Assembly (NCBI GenBank): GCA_022414725.1
Contig: JAJSRW010002071.1
Span: forward strand, 1 to 64,000
Direction: 5' to 3'
Source of the DNA: Microglena sp. YARC
Lineage: Eukaryota; Chlorophyta; Chlorophyceae; Chlamydomonadales; Chlamydomonadaceae
Length of the DNA stretch: 64,000 nt
A program made the position numbers and the translations under genes. The notes beneath the pieces are model-generated. The model made no database searches. It was not told where the DNA came from and saw only the letters and a program-made list of their open reading frames with translations. Of the stretch, positions 52,641-62,701 are shown piece after piece. How positions within the stretch are numbered: the first letter of the stretch is position 1; each line of letters begins with the position of its first letter.

Positions 52641-52686
52641 AAAAAAACATAAAAAAAAAAAAAAAAAGAAACACTTCTTTTTATTG
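52641..52686 (+). terminator. Poly(A)-plus-hairpin 3' end, cassette 3
   Basis: An A-rich tract (A7, CAT, A17) is followed by GAAACACTTCTTTTTATTG about 30 bp after the stop. AAAAAGAA pairs with TTCTTTTT. Confidence 0.65.
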
Positions 52687-52724
52687 TCGTAAAAGCCTTG
52701 ATTTATTTTGTATATGTATGTAAA

Positions 52725-53487
52725 ATGTCCGGTAAGAAAGGGTCAGCAAGTAGGCGCAAATCAACATCATCTGCATCTCCTATGCCCCAGTTATCCGATG
52801 ATATTATCCAGGAAATCATGAACAGGACAATAGATGGGTCTCATACTGGTCTAGCCAAGGTGAGTGGAATAAACAAGAGTTTGACAGCCGCGTTGAATAA
52901 AGGTTCACTGAGGCATTCACCGTCTGGCAACATCGACAGTTTAGTGGGGATTTCATATGGGCCTCAAATAACAATAGGCAGTTTATATACTCTAATTGAT
53001 AAAAAACATGCGTTTTTTTTTAATCAGCTCAAACCCATGGTGTATAGGATGATCACCAGAGAGGTGTGGGAATTCAATAGAAAATACACGTATGATATAA
53101 GTACTCATAACATCATTCCAAACATTCCTGTGTCTGACAGGCAATGTACGTTTGAAATGGGAGAAGCTATGGGTTTACGCGAAGCTATTGAGTTATATAA
53201 ACTCAAAGGGTAAACTTTTGAAAGAAGAAGTTAGATATATGATATCTCAATTCAGATATATGTATTCACATGATCTTGGCGAAGATCTTGGCGAACAGAT
53301 GGCAAACGTTCTTGAGCTGGCACCCGTTTTAGATTTGGATGTAAAGACCACTAAATTGTCTGAAATAACTAGGGAGCTAAATGATGTCAATTATGATTGT
53401 AAAAAGATGTTTCCCATTTGGTTCCACGGTGAGTTCAATAAGTTCAACGCCGACGACTTATACGAGAGTATAGTATCATTTTTCTAG
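52725..53487 (+). pseudogene. F-box-like protein, frameshifted
   Basis: It starts at the ATG at 52725 (MSGKKGSASRRKSTSS), a basic Ser-rich tail followed by PQLSDDIIQEIMNRT, an F-box-like first helix. The first frame ends at a TAA at 53,213. The second frame (up to 53487) continues with protein-like sequence: LLSYINSKGKLLKEEVRYMI, then LSEITRELNDVNYDCKKMF. The shift lies near AAACTCAAAGGG at about 53,200. Together they would make about 253 residues. It may be a distant paralogue of other F-box-like genes in the block. Confidence 0.5.
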
Positions 53488-53669
53488 AGTTTAAAATAAG
53501 CAGCGAAATATATTGATATGACGTTCCAGTTCTTACATTTTTCAAATCTTACTCAGAAAAACACACACTTGAGATAGATTCAACAAGTCCTTTAAGCACT
53601 TCTAGCATCACATAGTAATAACAATGTGATGGATTTAGCATAAAGAAATAGTTGTTAATGATTCATACT

Positions 53670-54283
53670 AGTTTAATTATGTATATACTTATACAAATAT
53701 AGAGAATAAGGTAAAAGAAAAAAACTTCGGAGAAATACAAGACTTGAACCATGAAGAAGTTGTAGTTACTAAAAACTGTATTTCTACACTCCTTCAACAT
53801 GAAACATACTATACAGTTCCAAGGCACGGAGACATATTGGTTGGGTTTTATTTAGAAGAAGCTGAAACTCAGATTGAAATGCAAATAACTATTGGTGGAA
53901 AAAGACTTAATAATATTACTCTGTCTCCGGGAAATTGTACATACTTTTTGAATGGTACTCATATGTTTCCTATTATTTCATTGTGCTACAGTGAAATTCA
54001 TATCATTGTAGAGAGAAACGGGATAGAATCGACTGATTTTAAAGGAATCTCATGTATATATGCTCTTTTACAATCAGATGCGAGAAGATCACTAGCAAAT
54101 TCATGTGTAGTTTTTGACGATGCGCGCGGTTTATTAAGTAACGGGAATTATTATGAATTCGAAAATATAATAGAAAGATATAAATACACTCAAAATAAAG
54201 ATGTAATAGGGTTACCATCAATGGTGTTGAACACCCCCACCCCATGGCAAATTTACAATATAGAAGAAGGGTTTAACAGTTAA
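53670..54283 (+). pseudogene. Beta-rich hypothetical protein without start codon
   Basis: The frame is open from about 53,670 and encodes a convincing protein (YTVPRHGDILVGFYLEEAE, then MQITIGGKRLNNITL, FPIISLCYSEIHIIVE). It looks like a beta-sandwich. No ATG lies in frame before an internal Met. The nearest ATG (53,751) is in another frame and stops after five codons. The 5' end is therefore frameshifted or lost, or a non-ATG start is used. No family was recognised. An AAGAAGTTCTTCTT hairpin follows (54,328-54,352). Confidence 0.5.
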
Positions 54284-54499
54284 TAGGATTCCTGATATTT
54301 ATGTTTTACATGTTATCCGTATGTTAAAAAAGAAGTTCTTCTTGTTTTTTTGTTCCTTATTCTTCTTTGACACCACTTAAAGCACGCTCTTGATGACATT
54401 GGCCATTGACATGAATTACACTTAAAAACATCAATGTAAAAATAGAAAGATTCATCAATGATTGAGAATCATATTCAAAGACATAATATGGAGGAAACT

Positions 54500-55150
54500 A
54501 TGAAGTCGGTGATCTCAACAGAAAACAACAACCACATTCTGAAACGTGTCAAATGTGGAGAACACAAATGGAACTGGGACAACTTGAGTTTGAACACAGG
54601 ACTAACGTGGGACATTATACAAGATAACCCAGACAAACCATGGGATTGGTATGTAATCAGTAGGAACACTGGTATCACTTGGGACAATATACAATCCAAC
54701 TCCGACAAACCATGGAATTGGTTTATCTTGAGTAAAAAAACCAGTATCACGAGGGACATCATCTTAAGTAACCCAGACAAAACATGGGACTGGTCTGTAC
54801 TGAGCACAAACCCCGACATCACCTGGGGCATTATACAAGATAACCCCGACAAACCATGGAATTGGGACTGGATTAGCACAATCCGTAACATCACATGGGA
54901 CACTAAACTAGGTAAAACAGGCATTCCTTGGAGTATTATATTAGCTAACCCAGACAAACCATGGGACTGGAGATATTTAAGCAGAAACCCAAGTATCACT
55001 TGGGAGATTATACAATTACAACCAGACAAACCATGGGATTGGTCATGGATAAGCAAAAACCCTAGTATCACATGGGATATTGTTAATAATAACCTGGACA
55101 AACCATGGGATTGGTATTACTTGAGCATAAACCCTAGTATGTTATTATAA
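54500..55150 (+). pseudogene. Trp-rich 24-residue repeat protein E, 3'-truncated
   Basis: The start at 54500 matches the family (MKSVISTENNNHILKRVKCGEHKWNWDNLSL). About eight units follow, including a variant unit without the usual motif (ITWDTKLGKTGIPWSIIL). It ends INPSMLL with TAA, where siblings continue into the IQ-containing C-terminal domain, so about 50 residues are missing. Downstream is the leader-like repeat at 55,196. Confidence 0.8.
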
Positions 55151-55195
55151 AAAAAGAATTGATCTAGTTATGGGACATTGAATTGGGGCTTAAGG

Positions 55196-55263
55196 AAAAA
55201 ACATGCACAATATTAAAAAATTTATAATTAAAAAATCGACGCGTACAAACAACGAACAACAAT
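55196..55263 (+). promoter_or_regulatory. Copy of the 30.15-kb leader, orphaned
   Basis: CAATATTAAAAAATTTATA, then ATTAAAAAATCGA and GCGTACAAACAA, then ACAATGAACTTT, match the leader and first codons of the T5orf172 gene (ATGAACTTCGAT). Here the ORF stops after three codons (MNF then TAG). It looks like the remnant of a second T5orf172-type gene, now upstream of repeat gene F. Confidence 0.65.
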
Positions 55264-55295
55264 GAACTTTTAGAATTATTGACAGACATATAACT

Positions 55296-56583
55296 ATGAA
55301 GTCGGTGATCTCAACAGAAATAAACAGACACGTATTGAACCGCGTCAAATGCGCTGAACACAATTGGAACTGGAACAATTTGAGCTCGAACAAATGTTTA
55401 ACGTGGGATATTGTACAAGCCTACCAGACAAACCATGGAACTGGTTTATATTAAGCAGAAACCCTATTATCACATGGGAAATCATTCAAACTGACCCAGA
55501 CAAACCATGGAATTGGTTTATATTAAGCAAAAGCCCCAACATCACGTGGAAAATCATTCAAGCCAACCCAGACAAAACATGGGATTGGAAAAGATTAAGC
55601 AAAAACCCAAATATCACATGGGATATTGTACAAGCTAACCCAGATAAACATTGGGACTGGAACACATTGAGTACAAACCCTAACATCACATGGGATATCG
55701 TAGTAGATAACCCGAACAAACCATGGACTGGTTTGGATTGAGCATTAATACAAATATCACGTTTGACATTGTCAAAGCTAACCCAGACAAACCATGGAAT
55801 TGGTACGCAATTAGTCAGAACCACAACACCACGTTTGACATTGTCAAAGCTAACCCAGACAAACCATGGAATTGGTACGCAATTAGTGAGAACCACAATA
55901 TCACGTTTGACATTGTCAATGCTAACCCAGACAAACCATGGACCTGGAGTAAAATAAGCAATAAACAAAACATCACATGGGACATTGTACAAGCTAACCC
56001 GGACAAACCATGGGACTGGTATTACATTAGCGCAAACCCCAACATGACGTGGGAAAACATTCAAGCTAACCCAGACAAACCATGGGACTGGAGTATATTA
56101 AGCATGAAACAAAACATCACGTGGGAAATCATTCAAGCTAACCCAGACAAACCATGGGACTGGTACTACATTAGCGCAAACCCCAACGTCGATTGGGAGA
56201 TTGTCAAGAATAACCCAGACAAAACATGGAACTGGACTTGGAACAGATATATAATTAGTGGGAACCACAACATCACGTGGGACATTGTACAAGATAACCT
56301 AGACAAACCATGGGACTGGATTTACCTCAGTGGAAACCCCAACATCACATGGGAGAATGTGCAAGCTAACCCAGACAAAACATGGGATTGGAGTGGGTTG
56401 AGCAAAAACCCTAGCATGTTACTATCTATCCAAGATATTGGGAATATCATACGAAGATGTAGAGCAGCAACAACTATACAAAAAACATGGAGACATGTCA
56501 ATACAAACCCAAAACACCCAATTTGCAAAAGGAGAATCTTACACGAATATAATGAACTTGTTGAGGATTTGATTGTGTATTAA
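55296..56583 (+). pseudogene. Trp-rich 24-residue repeat protein F, two frameshifts
   Basis: It starts MKSVISTEINRHVLNRVKCAEHNWNWNNLSS. The frame is lost near 55,420 (CAAGCCTACCAGAC where units read CAAGCCAACCCAGAC). It is lost again near 55,729 (CATGGACTGG where units read CATGGGACTGG). Both are single-base deletions. Open parts: from 55,296, 55364-55741 and 55723-56583. About 16 units are present and the C-terminal domain is complete (IQDIGNIIRRCRAATTIQKTWRH, LHEYNELVEDL). It is the longest family member. Confidence 0.85.
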
Positions 56584-56606
56584 AAGTATTTCTTAAACAC
56601 TCTACT

Positions 56607-56926
56607 ATGGTGAAAAATATTGATCAAGACGAAATCATTTGCCTGAAAAAAGAGATAAATAGAAAAAACATGGATATAAATACTCTGACGTATTCATTGC
56701 AAAACGCTAGGGATAATATACGTATTTGGAATTTGACCAACTAGAATCTCCATTCGATTTAACATATAGCGGTAAAATGTCTAGGAATAATTCCGGAGAG
56801 GCCAAGAAATGTTATGAGTTTTATAACAAACATAAAAATGATCCATATATAACAGATCCATTTATTGAACATGCAGGAATGTTGGACTGTTGGGTGTTTG
56901 TGGTACAGCATTGGAGATGTATATAA
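56607..56926 (+). pseudogene. Small broken ORF pair
   Basis: An ATG at 56607 opens a 45-codon helical frame (MVKNIDQDEIICLKKEI ... RIWNLTN). It stops as a second frame (LEFDQLESPFDLTYSGKMSRN ... FVVQHWRCI) takes over through the same bases. The two probably formed one gene of about 105 residues before a frameshift near 56,725. No family was recognised. Confidence 0.35.
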
Positions 56927-56962
56927 TGCCATGCATTACATTATCAACTCTTCTTCGTCTTC

Positions 56963-57304
56963 ATGAATAATGACGGTTATATAATGAATAAAGTCACAGA
57001 AAACGTGTTTATTTTTAGTTATTTTATATATTCGAGAAATAAGATGTACGTAAGCGCAAAAATTGTACGACGAGGCAGGACTGTTAGTGATAATGTAGCA
57101 TTAAAACAAGAGTACGATGTGTCCATAAAACACAGGCCATTTGTAGGGGACAATATACGCGTCATTGCAGGACCATACGAAGACTATGACGAACATGATG
57201 TTTACACGGTAGAACTGTTGTCTCCACCAATCGGATGCAATATACCATATTATAACAACAGAGATGGATCCATGTGGGAATACGTAACAATATCAATTGA
57301 CTGA
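56963..57304 (+). CDS. Small hypothetical protein
   Basis: The frame starts at 56963 (MNNDGYIMNKVTEN). A second ATG at 57044 (MYVSAKIVRRGRTVSD) would remove a hydrophobic stretch (VFIFSYFIY) and give an 86-residue protein. The C-terminal part is beta-rich (FVGDNIRVIAGPYEDYDE). The start is unresolved and no family was recognised. It lies 52 bp upstream of the methyltransferase gene on the same strand. Confidence 0.45.
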   Translation: MNNDGYIMNKVTENVFIFSYFIYSRNKMYVSAKIVRRGRTVSDNVALKQEYDVSIKHRPFVGDNIRVIAGPYEDYDEHDVYTVELLSPPIGCNIPYYNNRDGSMWEYVTISID

Positions 57305-57356
57305 CATTATGGTGTAGGAGAATAGTTTTATTTTTGTGTTTTAATATATTAATACT

Positions 57357-58332
57357 ATGCGGTATTTTTCATTATTTAGTGGTGTTGGTGGGTTTGAAGT
57401 AGCGATTCATAAACAGTATGGGAAAAAAGCAGTATGTGTTGGATATTCTGAAATATCGAAACCGGCAATCTCGGAATATCAGAGACATTATCCTAGTCAC
57501 AGGAATTTAGGTGATATCAATAATTTTACGAAGAAAGATATAACTGATTTGGGACAAATAGACTTGTTAGTCGGAGGATTTCCATGCAACGATCTAAGCA
57601 GTGCTAAGTTTACAAACAGACATGGTCTTGATGGGTCTAAATCTGGACTTTTCTGGGTGATGCTTAAAGTTATAAAATGGGTTCTCGTGAAAAATCCTAA
57701 TTTGAAAATAATCGTTGAGAATAATGCATCAATGGCTCATAAATGGCGAGATATAATTACATTGGAATTGTCTAAAGCGTTTAAAAAAAAAGGTTTTTTA
57801 CAACTACTTTGATAGTAGTCAATGGGTCATACAACGCCGTCGCCGTTATTATTGGACTCTATCCCCTATCCCTGTGTATTCAGGACCACGAATTCAGACC
57901 ATGCGCGACATTTTGGTTCCTTTCAGTCAGGCGAAAGGGCATATATTATCAGATAAAGCAATTGGTTATTTGAACAGTAGTCCTACTTATTTGCAAAGTA
58001 AAAAAAAATGGTTTTGTTGTAAAAAGTACAATAATGTGTATTACAAAGTCCCGATCCTTTACGGAACCCGTTTATGTGATCGTGGTTCATCTACATTGGA
58101 CTCGTATATACGATGTATTGACACAAATAGACAGAACGCGTTTATATTGGATTACAGAGTGTGTCAAAAAAATAAGTATTTCATACCTCGATATTTTACA
58201 AAGACAGAGATAAATAAGCTTTTTTATTTTCCAGACAACTATATTTTACATGATAAATATAGCATATACATGAGAATGTATGGGATGACGGTTGTGCCTG
58301 TTGTTATTTCGTACATTTTAAACCATATCTAA
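57357..58332 (+). pseudogene. C5 cytosine DNA methyltransferase (DNMT3-like), frameshifted
   Basis: The first frame (57357-57812) has motif I FSGVGGF (7-13), motif IV GGFPCNDLSS with catalytic Cys 77, and motif VI IIVENNAS (Glu 121). The second frame (57,806-58,332) has motif VIII QRRRRYYW, motif IX YFTKTEINKLFYFPDNY and motif X YGMTVVPVVISYI. PCND rather than PCQ is typical of the DNMT3 branch. The frames join around an A9 run followed by GGTTTTTTAC (57,786-57,803), where one extra base breaks the gene. The enzyme would methylate cytosine C5 in DNA. The stop overlaps the converging SF2 helicase by 4 bp. Confidence 0.85.
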
Positions 58333-60106
58333 ATATTCATATACTCTCTGATACAATTACGCAGTTCGTATTTGTTGTTTTTCTTTTCAATTATTTTTAA
58401 TCTACTATGCGTTTCGTTCCATGTTGTATAATGTTTCATGCATAATGATCCTGTTGTACTTGCTTGTGTCAGTTCGGTTTCTGATAGTGGTTCAAAACCA
58501 TTTTCCTTATATATATTGATCATTTTGTGAATAATTGTATTCATCTTCATATATGTTCTTCTCACGTTTTGTAGTCTTTTTTGTGTATCTGATTGGTCAT
58601 CGTCATTGACATTGTCATCATTCACATCTTGTTTCCACTCAGCGTCTCTGACTACTTGATCACCCATCATAGTAGCGTGAGACGTCAATTGGGTACCATT
58701 TTTAGTCGTCTTTATGCCATTGCCTTTGTACTCGGGTACCTTGGCATAGTCAAAACCATTTTTCCAAAGGTTTACATAATTAACTACAGAGTCCTTATTC
58801 GTGTAAATCTGAATCTGATCAAGGAACTGCAACTTGTTGTGGCCACATGCTCGTCCAATTAAACTCTGTGATAAAGTGCTGTCACAAGGACTTTTAGTGT
58901 TCCTGTCAACCAAAAGACCGACATGGTCAATCGGCATCGTTTGAGCAACACGAAATAGTTCTTTAAGGATGAAAATTATATGATTCTTAGGCTGCTCCTT
59001 GAGAATTTCTTCATTCGTCATTCTTTCCATCTTCTCCTTGGAGATACTCTTGTCTGCAAAGACTTTGTAATTCCGAGACTCAAAGTAGTCTCTGATCGTA
59101 TTCTGAGAATCCCATTTGACAATCTGAACTTTCACATTGAGCTTCTGAATCGACTTTTTAAGAAGATTAATTGAGTTCTCAATGTTGGCATTCTTCGTGT
59201 CCGTTGGGAATCTGATCATATGATACTTTGACTCCTTGTACTCTGATATACGTCTGATAATCGCGCGGTGAAACATGCGACCATTTTCGTCTCTCTCATC
59301 CATTCCGTATGCTTGGTGAACTCGACCTTGCTCCAAAAAATGTTTATGCCAAACATATGTAGGGACAGAGTCAGGATGCGCAATGACTGTACGATATCGT
59401 TTCTCCTCCCAATTCTGTTCCATAGTCTCTTTGACAGCATCAGGAGTCGCAGAAACTAGCAAGAACTTTACCTTTTTGGAATGCAGGAATTCAAAGAGCT
59501 CCTTTTGCGAAACTTTGCGATCTTCGTGATCTGGGTGGAATTCACGAAGCGTATTAAAAATGACATTGTTCAATTTTGTGCCTACATGGACTTCGTCAAT
59601 CACAATGAGAGCGTTGTATTCTGAAAGAACAGCTTCTTTAAGCCTTTTGACGTTCTCCTTTCTCATCACGTCTTTATTATGCCAAACATTCCTTGCCATA
59701 CAGGGTAAAACACGTTGCTGTGTCTGATCCTTCCATGAGTTAGAATTGAGACCGGTGATTACAAAGACGAAAGGATAGGGGACAAAATATAGAGCGGCGG
59801 GATGGGTCATCAGATTATAAGCAGTCCAGAAACGGTCGATGTCTTTCCCATTTGTGTACACGCGAGTAACAGCACAGAAGTGACGTCGTCGTCATATAGT
59901 TCGCCGATGATTTTCTGTGCTGTTTCGTTTGCGTTTTGGTACTTTGGAAATTTAGACATGCATTGTTTCAGTTCATGATCGATTTGCTCACGAATGTCCT
60001 CGCAAATGTTTGCACTGTTATACATGAGCTTATCAGCATGGATCTGTTCAATTGCGTAAGCCATCGTATTTACATTGGGAACATTTCCATTATATTTCAT
60101 TTTCAT
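58329..60106 (-). pseudogene. SF2 DEAD/DEAH-type helicase, frameshifted
   Basis: The upstream frame (60106-59810) starts MKMKYNGNVPNVNTMAYAIEQ and ends with Walker A LLLACTQMGKTSTVSGLLI. The downstream frame (59861-58329) carries VITGLNSNSW, Walker B VIDEVH, motif III LLVSATP and motif VI-like SQSLIGRACG. It continues into a C-terminal region with an acidic linker (DVNDDNVNDDDQSD). The shift lies near 59,815, a few codons after the Walker A motif. This is a viral SF2 helicase of about 590 codons, perhaps for transcription or DNA unwinding. It converges with the methyltransferase gene. Confidence 0.75.
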
Positions 60107-60235
60107 TTTTATATGGGTTTATTGTAGGTCAATTGTACACTCGACATAACACTAAATATACGCGAGATGATATATAATTTTATTTATTTTCTGTTTTCCA
60201 TTATATTTTCCATTGTTGTATACTTTCTGACTCTA

Positions 60236-60272
60236 AAGAAAAAAATTGAAATGGACATAAAAGGGACCGATA
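60236..60272 (+). promoter_or_regulatory. AAAATTGA promoter, cassette 4
   Basis: AAGAAAAAAATTGAAATGG is followed by ACATAAAAGGGACCGATA, ending about 45 bp before the ATG at 60317. The leader is A/C-rich. It is the fourth copy of the composite promoter. Confidence 0.8.
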
Positions 60273-60316
60273 CTTTATACAAATCACTCTCTAATCCGTA
60301 AAACAAAGCAAACAAT

Positions 60317-60928
60317 ATGTCTCTATCTGTCACAGATCAGGTCGTTGCGATTCTTCCATTACACATTATTGACAAGGTCGTCTACTTGGCCAGCAAGGGT
60401 AACTGCCGCGATTACAGCAAGAACAAGCTCGTATGTAAGGAGATCAACACAACTACTCCATACGAGTACGAGTTTGCCGACAACGATGACGTTGATGACT
60501 TTTTCGATTATTCTGTGCACACTCATTTCCCCACCTGCACGCTTGGTCAGCTGAAGAACCCCAAAACCGATACAGAGATTGCGTTCTCCAAGCAGTTCAC
60601 AACATTCTACGACACTCAGTTCGAGAAGAATGTAGAATTTCTCAGAACTGATGTCGAGGAACTGACTTCTGCTGTAGACAGAGCCAAGTGGTCTACATTA
60701 TGGGTCTACAAAATGATGATCTGCAAGCTTGTCCACGACAATATAGCCGTGTTCTACGATGACTGGAACATTTCCGAACACTTTTCTGATTCCGACTCTC
60801 TGTGCAGTGTCAAGGAGAAGCTCCGCTCATACATCTCAGCCCATAAGGTGGATACGTATACCCATTGCTCAAGAGACTATCTATCTATCACCAGCCTCGA
60901 GCGATACAACATGTGTACTTACAGGTAG
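60317..60928 (+). CDS. Cassette 4 protein, F-box-like N-terminus
   Basis: The 203-residue protein is MSLSVTDQVVAILPLHIIDKVVYLASKGNC... followed by KLVCKEINTTT, which resembles an F-box (LP-x-x-I-x-x-K ... VCK). The middle is acidic (FADNDDVDDFFDY), and the rest is helical without a recognised domain. GC is higher than in its neighbours. It has the AAAATTGA-class promoter and a poly(A)-hairpin 3' end. The frame is intact. Confidence 0.55.
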   Translation: MSLSVTDQVVAILPLHIIDKVVYLASKGNCRDYSKNKLVCKEINTTTPYEYEFADNDDVDDFFDYSVHTHFPTCTLGQLKNPKTDTEIAFSKQFTTFYDTQFEKNVEFLRTDVEELTSAVDRAKWSTLWVYKMMICKLVHDNIAVFYDDWNISEHFSDSDSLCSVKEKLRSYISAHKVDTYTHCSRDYLSITSLERYNMCTYR

Positions 60929-60956
60929 GTATAGAGGCGTCTGGATCATAGTAGAT

Positions 60957-61024
60957 AAGAAAAACAAAAAAACAAAAAAACAAAAAAACAAAAAAACAAA
61001 AAAACAAAGAACACTTGTTTTTTC
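60957..61024 (+). terminator. A-rich tract and hairpin 3' end, cassette 4
   Basis: Repeated CAAAAAAA units are followed by CAAAGAACACTTGTTTTTT. AAACAA pairs with TTGTTT. This is the same arrangement as in cassettes 1-3, with C interruptions in the A tract. Confidence 0.6.
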
Positions 61025-61238
61025 CAATATTACTTTTGTTGCCATTTTCATCAAGCCCTCCGAATGTCGTTGACTTTCCGTGTCTGTCGTTGTACATGCG
61101 ATGCCGTTTAGATATTGTTCTTTTCCGCATGTTAATTGCATTGGTTTCTATCGGTATGGCGGTCGAGTGTCGTAAAAACATTGTTGCATTTTATATTGTT
61201 TTTACATGATACATTGTTTCGGCAAAATAAAGGACACG

Positions 61239-62701
61239 CTATTTGTTAGCCTGGTCGACCCACCGTTGTATTAGGTTAGGGACATTACTATAATATTGCA
61301 CATAACTGCCCTTTTTGTTTTTCGCAGTAGGCTTATTCGCAACCCTAGTGACATATCGCTCTTGCTTAATAGGCACACGTACATTTTCAAACATAAATTG
61401 TTGCATTTGTATATGGCGGGGAGTGGGTATTATATATGTACTCCCAAAAGTAACGACTTCCAATAACTTCAACTGGGGTTCATCAGTCAAATATTTAGTA
61501 ATATTTTCGACAACCATTGACACTATCTCACCACCAGTTGAATGACCCATCAACATCACTCTATGACCGGAATTCAAATACGCCATTATCTCATAACGCA
61601 AACCGAGAAGAAACATACCATTCTTACTAGGTTTCATATAAATCGCATTCTGAAACATAGCAGTCAAAGAAACGTCACATGTATCACGTACATCTATCCC
61701 AAAGTCTGTGGGACCTACTATGTCGAACAATGCCTTTGACTTGCAAGTTCGGCCAGATTCATGAACGAAAAACAACTTGTCGCGCTTAGGACCAACGCCT
61801 TCTATTTCATCTAGCAAAGAAGCGTACACAGAATGATCCAACATTCTTACCCTGTTCGTAACGATATACATCGCCAAACGAGAATATATCTGGGTTGCTA
61901 TTTCAGTGACAACATCATAATGGCGCAAGGCCTTCATCTTCTTATTGAACAAAAATATTTTGTCAGTACTGAATGTCAACAACACATCCCGCTTGTGAAT
62001 CGGCCAGCTTAGAACGGTAGAATACACCCTATATATATCAATAACGTCTTTTCGAGTAGGTGCAGTAGTAGGTATGTCATCATCGTCATCATCGTCATAT
62101 CTGGTACCCGATGCAGAACGCATTACACTAGCTTTAGCAGTCTTCTCATTTACCTTAGCGGTATTCTTGCTAGCTTTAGCAGTCTTCTCATTTACCTTAG
62201 CGGTATTCTTGCTAGCTTTAGCAGTCTTCTCAGTTGATTCAGGGGACTTGAAAGTTACTTTAGCGGTCTTATCACTTACCTTAGGGGATTTGAAAAGTAC
62301 TTTAGCGGTCTTCTCACTTGCTTTAGGGGACTTATCACTTGATTTAGGAGTCTTCACACTTGCTTTAAGGGACTTATCACTTGATTTAGGAGTCTTCACA
62401 CTTGTTTTAAGGGACTTATCACTTGATTTAGGAGTCTTCACACTTGCTTTAAGGGACTTATCACTTGATTTAGGAGTCTTCACACTTGCTTTAGGTTAGT
62501 GGTCTTCTCACTTGATTTAGGGGATTCTAAAAGTACTTTAGTCGTATTATTAGCATTTGACGCTGTCCGGACGGCATCTGCTTTTTTAGTTTTTGTTGGT
62601 TGTAACGGAACCAGTCTGCGCGGTTTAGGTAAAATACCAGGATGTTTTCGTGTATATCGGTTAGGGACATAATTCGCTTCAGACGGATTGTTCATATACA
62701 T
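61239..62701 (-). pseudogene. Lipase-like alpha/beta hydrolase with Lys/Ser-repeat N-terminus, frameshifted
   Basis: The main frame (62483-61239) has a C-terminal hydrolase domain with VMLMGHSTGGEIV (nucleophile Ser 315 in G-H-S-T-G) and EVVTFGSTYI. This resembles class 3 lipases, which cleave acylglycerols. Residues 1-120 are tandem low-complexity units (KTPKSSDKSLKASV; KTAKASKNTAKVNE) followed by a run of seven Asp. An upstream frame (62701-62480) begins MYMNNPSEANYVPNRYTRKH and carries the first units. An indel in the repeat near 62,495 breaks the frame. Slippage in the repeat is a likely cause. Confidence 0.65.

Noticed and set aside
57783..57805. Programmed ribosomal frameshift in the methyltransferase
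   Set aside because: The A9 run is slippery, but no conserved stimulatory structure was seen, and many other genes here have indels without slippery sites. A plain indel is more likely.
43648..61024. Poly(A) tracts as evidence that the cassette genes are retrocopies
   Set aside because: The shared promoter lies upstream of the likely transcript start and would not be copied by retrotransposition. The A tracts also continue into a hairpin and T run, and no target-site duplications were seen.
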